Source: Cloeon dipterum (lineage: Eukaryota > Arthropoda > Insecta > Ephemeroptera > Baetidae). Taken from it: a DNA stretch of 64,000 nt. The position numbers and the translations under genes are program-made. Below the pieces are notes generated by a model. The model did no database searches and was not told the origin of the DNA. It saw only the letters and a program-made list of their open reading frames with translations. The stretch lies in NCBI RefSeq assembly GCF_949628265.1, contig NC_088787.1, forward strand, positions 18,218,501 through 18,282,500. Reading direction: 5' to 3'. The stretch's first letter is position 1; each line of letters opens with the position of its first letter. Positions 50,701 to 64,000 of the stretch are shown here, one piece after another.

Positions 50701-51466
50701 TGTCAAAGCGAAGCGAGCGAAAAACGAGAAGCGTCAGGCCAATCACATCGTGTTGACGCTCCCGCCCCTCAAGGAGGTTTGCCGCTGAGTCCGTCGTGGC
50801 GGCAACTATTCCGGTGCACCGTCAACTCTTAATATTTATCAAATTTTTAATTTCATATATTATTATAATAGTGCTAACCGATCGAGGGGTATTAATTTCC
50901 CCATCAAAATATTTTTTCTTGAATTATGTTCAGTCATTCGACAGTTCGACACTTCGACACCAAATGAGAAACATATCTTTAACATTTTCGGGAAATCTTT
51001 CAAGGATAAGTCTTGCAGCCTTAATTTTTATTCTAGCCCAGGAAGGGAATAGAACACTGAAGTTTTGGATATTTGCTATTTATTCGATATATTCCAGAGA
51101 AATATAAATAGTCAAGTCTCTTTTCGTCTATCAATGCTTTGGTTTCAGTTGTTTTATACACTCTGAGCCTTACCCCCTTTCCTTTTCTTATATTTTTGAA
51201 GATTATAGCTTATAGCTATCAAAGTAAATATCAAAGTCTTCGCCCCTTGCTCTTCCCCTTTTTTATTTATCTTGTTTACTTCAAGTTTAAGTGTCGTTTA
51301 TAGTTCCATAAATTCCCTGGAATAAAAAATGCAGGAATTTTTAGAGCTGATAACATTTTTTATCTTTATCTTAATGCACATTAATTACAGTAAATTAACA
51401 ACATTACTTTTATCAGACTTAAGAAAGTATAAAAATCAATAAAAATTAAATGCAAGGTTCTTGGTC
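44711..51466. other. Upstream region of hnRNP K and large noncoding gap
   Basis: No coding exon was recognised in 6.7 kb. The left 1.6 kb is GC-rich and probably holds hnRNP K 5' UTR exons; minus-strand donors near 45913-45942 are candidates. Short CGTTCG-rich tracts occur at 46.25-46.30 kb and 48.56-48.62 kb. Several frames of 60-134 codons (for example 50428-50832) lie in GC-rich DNA and have neither family resemblance nor convincing splice sites. Confidence 0.45.
46145..46154 (-). promoter_or_regulatory. CArG box / TATA-like element upstream of hnRNP K
   Basis: CCATAAAAGG on the minus strand fits CC(A/T)6GG, the SRF binding consensus, and also contains ATAAAAGG, usable as a TATA box about 1.4 kb upstream of the hnRNP K start codon. 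The GC-rich sequence just downstream would suit a first exon. Which role, if any, cannot be told from sequence. Confidence 0.3.
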
Positions 51467-54153
51467 TCAAACAACATCTTTTGCAAACCATCCATGCAAA
51501 CATTTCGGGACTGGTCCTTCAGTTTGAAATGTGCACCTCGCCACTTCCTTCATGGTTTTCGCGTCCAAAACCAGCAACGCTGCTTGATTTTCTCGGCCTT
51601 GTCCGCCCCATACAATTGCTGACACAATAACTCCATCGTCTTCGCTCTGCGGAAACATTTATTTATTTCAACATGCATGCAAATAAGAAAATGTATTACT
51701 TGTGGATCTGGTGCAGGGACAAATATAGGCTCGCTTGGGTAAACTAGGTCTTCGCACCAAGTTTTCGATTCTCTTGATTCGATGTCCACTTTAATTATCT
51801 ATGAAAGTTTACAATTTTAAGAGTCAATAAAGTAAATTAAAACTTTAATTCGGTCATCTTACAGTCCCAGGATTATCGAGGTCCACGTCGGCGGAAATTG
51901 CGTAAAAATAGCGATACGATTTTCCCAAATACCGCTCCAAGTGCACCCTCGGAGTTTCACAGCCAAAGTTACTAAGGAGCTCAGGGTTGATATTCATCCT
52001 TTCGCTTTTGTTGACCGAATCGAGAGGCAATTTGAATCGCATTGGTTTCCCACGGAACAGCGCCGCGTAGTCGGGGTTGGTTTGCGCTCCCTAAAATAAC
52101 GACGTTTGTTTATTTGCACGTCGATTTAATTTTCTCCTCATACCATCATGGAGTCGACGTACATGCAATCGATCATGGCTGGGTCTTGATAGCAGCAAAT
52201 GTCGACGACGCACGTTCCGTTTTCTTCAAATGTGTTTATTGTGTGGAGGTAGAAAAAGGCTTTTGAGGCGAACGTGTGTTTTAGCTGGCCCGTCCTCCGC
52301 GACACCAGATAAAAGAACGTCTACAGAATTTATTGTTAATTGTCGAAAGTTACGTCACTTTGATAAATTACCTGCTCATTAGGGTACCATCTCATGTTGG
52401 CCATCATCGGCTCTCCCAATATTGTGTTTTTAATCATCGCCGGCACAGAAATGGTCAGTGGTTGCTCGATGATAACGAAATAATTTTCCGTAATGCCGAA
52501 AGTATGCATATACGACGGGTTTAAGCCCCACCGAGCAGCCACGCTGCCCACATAAGAGGCTTCCTCAAACATTTTTCCGACGCCTTGTAGAAAAAATATT
52601 TTTTTAAATGTTAAAGGCTTGAACTAAAAATAATATCTCACCTTTTTTATCGGTGGGGTTGAATTGGACAACTTGATATCGCGGCCCAGATGCGGTTACC
52701 CGCAGGCCAATGTTATAGACGGTCTGATCCTGCATCACCAACGGATGCGACGTGTGGTTGACTATGCTCACAAAATCCGACACATTAATTCTTTCCTTGG
52801 TTTCTAGTGTGCATGGATTGATGCGGTGCACAATGGGAGATTCGGTGAAGGCGTAATACTCGTCGCCAAAGGGGTATATTGAAATCATCGCGTTGTCAGA
52901 CAGAGACTCTCCCGGCTGGAAAATCGCAGCCACCCTGAGGGATAAATAATTGTTTTCAGTAATCATATACATGGCTGAAAAATGATATAATTTTCAAAAT
53001 ACGCATTGCTAACAATAAGTTTATTTTTGCTGCTCTGGTTACTTTTTGATTGGGTTTAGTGAATTTTTATTTGATAGTATATTTATTAATATAATTTTTT
53101 ACCTTTTCCAAAATGGGCGACCCCTTGATATTGAGCAACCCGCAAAAAACTCTGCGTCCCAATAACATCGCGAACTAATAACACGGGCCTCACTGGAGGA
53201 AGCCCAGTCCAGAAAAGGACCACCTCTCGTGTAACTGCTCCCGCACCGTTTTATTATTATTATTATTATTATTATTGAAACGCTACATATTCGTCCCGTT
53301 ATATTAATTCATGCTTGCTGGAAATGTGCAAACCAGCAAGTAGCAAATCGGAAAGCTTTCGCAATCCTTCCAAATCCGAATGGACCGCAATCAACCCCCA
53401 AAAATTGCTCGCACTATTTCACGCAATTAATAATATTTTAAAGAAACAATTTATGTAATTTTATTTAATTTTGCTTTGCGACTTACGTCTGGAATATTGA
53501 TTGGCAAGGGTCAGGGGCAGCTTTGGTTCCAAATTCCGTCACCACGATTCGCTGAGCGGCGTGGTTTCTTTGGAACGCTTTGGTTCGCAGCAGCCTGCGT
53601 TGGTAGGTAACCCTGCCGCTGTCGATGCAGAATCTATGCGACAAAAAATGAGCGATTCAGAGTGAATGTAGGCAACACGCTAGACACGCATATCCTGCCG
53701 GTTGCCTAGCTCCGTTTTCTGCAGGCGTCCGACTCTTAAAATGTTTGTCTTCGATTTAATTCGCTAATTACGTAACAACTGCTGTACCTGTGGATCAATG
53801 CTGAGGAGTCGAAGAGATGCTTGAAACGTTCATCTCCTCCCGCTTTAAAGCTGCCAGGGCCGTTGCGCAGCAAACAACCCCTCAGCCAGACCGGCAAATT
53901 TCCTGCAACGGGGATGATTTAATTGATTTTCTAAAGACTCGCAGGCAGGGGCTGCTCAATTAAAAATTCCAAGCGGATGTTTCCCTTGAGCATACAATCG
54001 ACAATGTCAATATTTACCCGTTAAAATTCCTTCGATAGGCTCCGGCACTTCATTTTCGCACGAACGCAGCCAGACGCTAACGTCGCAGTTGGGATAAAAG
54101 CTGACACTTCTTCCGTCGACAGCTTCAGGAGTTTGCTCCGTGGAGGTCGGCAT
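51467..54153 (-). CDS. ninaB: Carotenoid isomerooxygenase, RPE65/BCO family
   Basis: Non-haem iron enzyme that cleaves carotenoids to retinal and isomerises the product, giving the visual chromophore. Coding exons: 54153-54018, 53902-53788, 53633-53487, 52934-52642, 52583-52372, 52320-52144, 52090-51863, 51798-51700 and 51646-51467, in phase, 528 residues. Family signatures include PVWLRGCLLRNGPG, FKHLFDSSALIHRF, ISIYPFGDEYYAFTESP and EPIFVPAPDP. The four iron-binding histidines are seen as NHTSH (H196), MHTFG (H257), FYLHTIN (H327) and CLHGWF (H520). It is shorter than Drosophila NinaB mainly because the insert before the GCETPR segment is missing. Alignment is nearly continuous, so the exon set should be complete. 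The ATG chosen is the one in frame with the exon; an overlapping upstream ATG is out of frame. Confidence 0.95.
53250..53276. repeat. (TTA)9 microsatellite
   Basis: Run of TTA units in ninaB intron 3. Confidence 0.9.
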
Positions 54154-55997
54154 GTTGACATGAGCTGGATGCGGGGCGCTGAGACCAACTGCTCCGGTCC
54201 GCCTGGAGGTGAGCCTATTTGAAACTTGTGTCTACGTGCTTTATTTCATTCAGGCATGGTGGCGCACTCGCACACCCTGCTCTCGAGATAAACTCGTGGG
54301 AGAAGACAGGACGGGGGTGAAGCTTTACAAGTCTCTCGTGACTGAGCACGTGTCTGTTGACAATAATGTGGGTTTTCCTGCCATTCAGACCCCGACTGAT
54401 GTAAAAGAGTGTTGACGTTGCTCAAGGGAAAAGCGATTTAAGGGGACGCGCGTACACACACTTTTAACAAAATTGTTTCCTATTTTTTACTGCCTAATAT
54501 TTCAACCATTCATTTTTCTATAAAGGATTTAATAACATATCCTACTCATTTTTTATGACAAATTGCAATTTTGTTAATTGGGATCAAAAACGTTGTGGAT
54601 CCCAGGATAAGTAATTTTAAGGAAAAATCAATAGTCGCGTGACGGGATGTTTCAATTGTTACGTTAGGGTCGCATGCACAGAAGAAACTTTTCGTGACGG
54701 CAATAATATTTTATTTGTTGCTATAAAAACATTATGCGTATGTTTTCAAAGGTTCCTTTCTTGATGGTGAGCATCGCAGCAGAGTCCAAACCTGCGTCCT
54801 CTCTAAATCTCTATCTTCTTAAAATGGGATAAATTTTTATTTAAAAATTCTGAATTATCTCTTCTTATTCGTTTTGCACGTGTAACAAAAGAAACAAAAT
54901 GCGAAGAGAGTTAGGAGAATGTTTTCGTTACGTAGATACTCTCCTTGTGGACTTAATCTATACTTTCTAGAAAGAGGCATATATATATATGAGTGTCAGC
55001 GTGTTGAAGGTTATTTGGAGCTGATGAAATATCCGGTGGACTAGCATCAGGTGTAAATCAATTTACTGTCGGGCTTCCTGCACTCTTTGGTGCCTTTTGT
55101 TTCAATAACATTTCTGTTTTTTTAATGCATCAATTATATTGCTCACGGAAAAAAATTAAAAAATACAATCTGAAAAATATCTGATGTGTCATAACGAAAA
55201 AGAAAAATGAATTCATTTAAAACTATTTAAGATTATTTTCAGATTATTTCAGTGCCACCCCTTTCGGTTGTTTGAGTATATGAGGGCTTATCACTTCTTC
55301 AATCTAGTAAATGCTTATCAATTTAAAATGTGTATTTCATGCAACACTTAATTAATTATGAGAATTTTGCGGCTTTTAACTGGCAATGAAACTAGTAACT
55401 CTTGTATACGGTTCAACTTTATTTCTTTGATCCAATCTATTTTGAATGAATTTTGTACACATATAAATTGGTCCTAACACAGTACAGGAAAATTGGCTAT
55501 GCAAATTGCGCTGATACATGTATATATACATCTGGCCATTATACTCATTATACCCTAGGAACTGCGCTCTTTGCAAAAGTTATCTTAACTTTGGGTTGTA
55601 AACGAACAATAACAACAACGCGACCGAAATATTCTTATTTTGGTAATAAAAAGCGCTACCACGAAAAACACTTCTTTGGCTTCTCTCTACCGTCACAGCT
55701 AATGGTATCGTGCACAAAAAACGTGTCCTCAAAAAGCGGAAATAAAAGTTAAGTACAAAACAAACGTGCGCGCGGCTTAGTCGAATATATCATATATCAA
55801 TTTATCACAAAATTCTTTCTATTGACTTGATCCCACTCAACGTGTAAATATACTATTGAATTGTATAAGTACCGCCTTCCTGCAACTATATTTTACAGCA
55901 CCCTCATTTTCGAGGCACAAAAATCTCAATTATATACGCGGCTCCGTAAATATGCGTTTACGTTTCAAATAATGTACTTTAATATGGATAAAAAAAT
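54154..55997. other. ninaB upstream region and 3' flank of the DHHC gene
   Basis: No coding exon was recognised. The stretch is AT-rich with a short (AT)n run near 54980 and only short chance frames. Confidence 0.5.
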
Positions 55998-56840
55998 TTA
56001 AACACTTTTGCTGTAGCTCTGCAGCTTATTGCTGTTGACCCTCTTGTTGGCGACCGCTGAGAAAGGCACGACGAAGTTGAGGAAGCCGAGCGGCCCGTCG
56101 AACAGCTCCACAAGGTTGCGCCACGAGCCGCGTTCCACGTCCTCCTGGTTGCAGTAGGGCAGGCGGCCGACGGCCGCCATGAAGAGGTGGTGCACCGTGA
56201 AGCCGACGATGAGGAGACCGCTGCTGAGCTCCAGGTTGATGACGAACGAGTAGACGAGCTTGGAGAAGCTGATGACGCCCGAGAGGTAGTAGCCGAGCGC
56301 CACTGGCGCCAGGTAGACGACGGCCCGCGGCATCTTGCAGTCGGAGAGGAAGGTGAGGCCGCTGAAGAAGCAGGCGGCGGCGCCGTACACGCAGATGACC
56401 ATGAAGTGCTTCATCGAGTACCTGGTGATGCAGGTGCCGAGCAGGAAGCAGTGGTGGCCGCGCTGCGCCACGCACGCCTCGCACAGCGGACAGTGCCGGC
56501 ACTCGTAGCTCGTGTCCACGCGGCATCGCGGACAGAAGTAGGTGCGCTGCAGCAGCGTGCCGTTGCGCACCACCGCCGACCTGCCGGTGGCCTCGCGCAC
56601 ATCGAAGCGGTCGCGGGACACCCGCACCGCCGCCCAGTTCAGGTAGACCTGCACCACCACCGGCAGGTAGTAGACGAACAGCCAAGTGGCGCCGGTCGCC
56701 CACAGCACCTGCACTGTCCACACCACGGTGGCCAGCGTTGACAGCAACATCACAAAGGGCACGGAACGCAGCAGGACGAGCACCCAGCGGCGGCCACGGA
56801 TCACGCCGCCGCTCCGCGGAGCGGCCGGCACGGGCAGCAT
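55998..56840 (-). CDS. DHHC-family palmitoyltransferase-like protein with GHHC core
   Basis: A single uninterrupted frame of 280 residues, GC-rich and without introns, in contrast to every other gene here. Hydrophobic segments at about 26-48, 51-70, 145-165, 172-195 and 205-225 fit a multi-pass DHHC protein. The cysteine-rich domain is intact in spacing: CPRC (103-106), ECRHC, PLCEAC and a later C137. The catalytic tetrapeptide, however, is GHHC (128-131, within AQRGHHCFLL), so the usual Asp is Gly. DHHC enzymes transfer palmitate to cysteine; the Asp activates the neighbouring His, and its loss is expected to weaken or abolish transfer, though the nucleophilic Cys remains. The layout resembles ZDHHC24-type and divergent insect members. 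Lack of introns suggests retroposition, which is inference. Confidence 0.85.
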   Translation of the reverse strand: MLPVPAAPRSGGVIRGRRWVLVLLRSVPFVMLLSTLATVVWTVQVLWATGATWLFVYYLPVVVQVYLNWAAVRVSRDRFDVREATGRSAVVRNGTLLQRTYFCPRCRVDTSYECRHCPLCEACVAQRGHHCFLLGTCITRYSMKHFMVICVYGAAACFFSGLTFLSDCKMPRAVVYLAPVALGYYLSGVISFSKLVYSFVINLELSSGLLIVGFTVHHLFMAAVGRLPYCNQEDVERGSWRNLVELFDGPLGFLNFVVPFSAVANKRVNSNKLQSYSKSV

Positions 56841-58081
56841 TTTTTCTCTCTCTTCTCAGTCGGAATAAATTTCAATCGGGGCTGTCCCTATAGGTTAAGC
56901 AATCGCTTTTCCGTGTGTACGTGTTGATCTGGCGGTGCAAAGAAGCGGTTTTAGTTGCTCCCAGGGGCATCGATCGTAGCGTAATTTTATGGCCAGAATG
57001 TGAGCTGCTTTCATTTTGCGAGAGCAACGGAGACACGTACGGCGGCCGCAAATCCGACAAAATCACACCGGCAGATGCGCACCAGCTTCCTGATTATTTT
57101 CAACGTCACTTCCATGGCTCGGTGGCAAGCGTGTGCTCTCGAGGGCCGTGTCGAGTGTGAAACTTTTAGCTGCGAAACATCTCGGTATCAGTAAAAAGGG
57201 TCAGCACGCAATGCTGTTGCTTTTCGAGTTTTTTGATACCGCTCAGAAACAACACCCCTTTGTCAGGCGATTAGTCTATTTTCTTCCAGCCAAAGAAGTC
57301 CACCATTTGGTGTGCCACCTCTCGGTCGCGAATCGAATCAATGCGAAACTCATTTTCTACTGCACATTTATGTGCGCCTATCTATCGTAGTTCCTAATAA
57401 TTTGTGTTCAATGACTTGTTCTTAATAATTAAAAATAAATTATTGTTTTTAATGTTAGAAGTCAATCAAAATTCTTAATATTGAGTATTTATGCTTTTTA
57501 TTCATCGCATCCACCTTCTACCTGCCTTAAAATGAAGGTTACTTAACAGAGTAAATAATTGTAGTCAGTGCAGGAATGGAAAGAAAAGAAAAAATTGTTC
57601 TTCGATTTTTTAATAATGGAACTTAAAAAATCAAATTTTTCGATTAATGAATCAAAATGCAATTGGCTTTTGCAAGCCTCTCTTCAGGGTGGCCGACATG
57701 ACAGGATACAACACAAACTGTTTAAGTCAGGTATACATTAAAATAGAAGTATAAGCTGTTTGGCCAGCCTTTCCTCCGAAATTCTTTGCGATGGCAACAG
57801 TGTTTAAGGAGCCATTTGGACAGGAAAAGCAGGAGCAGCAGGGTGAGGGCAAGGATCGAAGAAAGAGGGAGAGGAGGCTGGCTGCATCTGAAGCGGACCC
57901 TGCTAGTAGGGCGGGGTGCCCTGAAGAGAGGTTGCGGTACCGTTGTTGCAAATGTACCCAGGCCCGGAAGAAAAGGTGGTGGCTTCCCCGCTATGCCAGA
58001 TTTGATGGATGTTTCTGATGTTGAAAGTTTTGTTTGTCGCTGCTGCTTTAACGACAGGACCGTGCCTGGCTTCTCAGCTAG
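56841..58081. other. DHHC gene upstream region and eEF1A 3' UTR
   Basis: No coding exon was recognised. The right 350-600 bases are probably eEF1A 3' UTR (minus strand), with a candidate AATAAA at 57502-57497. Frames at 57727-58018 on both strands fall inside this UTR and are not called. Confidence 0.5.

Positions 58082-64000
<5,919 letters not shown>

Noticed and set aside
50428-50832. 134-codon plus-strand frame
   Set aside because: GC-rich chance frame without family motifs or flanking gene signals.
56026-56741. Long open frames in other frames over the DHHC gene (231 and 184 codons)
   Set aside because: Shadows produced by the high GC content; only the 280-codon frame has membrane helices and the cysteine-rich domain.
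57727-58018. Frames of about 75 codons on both strands
   Set aside because: They fall in the probable eEF1A 3' UTR and have no recognisable features.

Overview
The window is animal nuclear DNA and most likely insect. Its genes have many short introns with GT-AG ends, and the proteins include arthropod-type forms: a short neuropeptide F precursor with the RLRF-amide core, a ninaB-type carotenoid isomerooxygenase, a Kuzbanian/ADAM10 sheddase, a blistered-type SRF and a bancal-type hnRNP K. The species cannot be fixed from the sequence. I saw no bacterial, organellar or viral segment, and no reverse transcriptase, integrase or transposase frame.

Layout, left to right. 1-3.6 kb: no coding sequence seen, but a TATA plus initiator promoter with a first exon on the minus strand near 1.8 kb. 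3.67-5.42 kb (-): alkali myosin light chain. 7.5-8.6 kb (-): coiled-coil protein with a C-terminal zinc finger, probably Spindle-F-like. 8.75-9.78 kb (-): a candidate membrane protein I cannot name, head-to-head with kuz. 9.88-18.69 kb (+): kuz/ADAM10 in 12 coding exons. 20.1-25.6 kb (+): sNPF. 26.2-31.15 kb (-): SRF/blistered, with two possible C-termini. 31-36.5 kb: AT-rich noncoding DNA. 36.5-38.8 kb (-): ANP32. 39.8-40.6 kb (+): LysM-domain membrane protein. 41.0-44.7 kb (-): hnRNP K. 44.7-51.5 kb: large noncoding gap. 51.5-54.15 kb (-): ninaB. 56.0-56.8 kb (-): intronless DHHC-family protein with an altered active site. 58.1-59.8 kb (-): eEF1A, with a 5' UTR exon near 61.1 kb. 61.7-64.0 kb (-): 3' part of TTLL1, running off the right edge.

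The genes do not form one pathway. They are an ordinary mix of housekeeping (eEF1A, hnRNP K, ANP32), muscle (Mlc1), developmental (kuz, SRF) and neural or sensory (sNPF, ninaB, TTLL1) genes. Arrangement does matter in places: two head-to-head pairs (candidate/kuz and ANP32/LysM) could share promoters, and two tail-to-tail pairs (sNPF/SRF and LysM/hnRNP K) have close 3' ends.

Exon boundaries were worked out by hand from splice consensus, reading phase and remembered family sequences; none was checked by alignment or RNA. The most interesting items are the alternative SRF C-terminus, the Asp-less DHHC protein, the unrecognised gene beside kuz, an alternative donor in hnRNP K that would remove KH3, and a hairpin-forming inverted repeat in an ANP32 intron.
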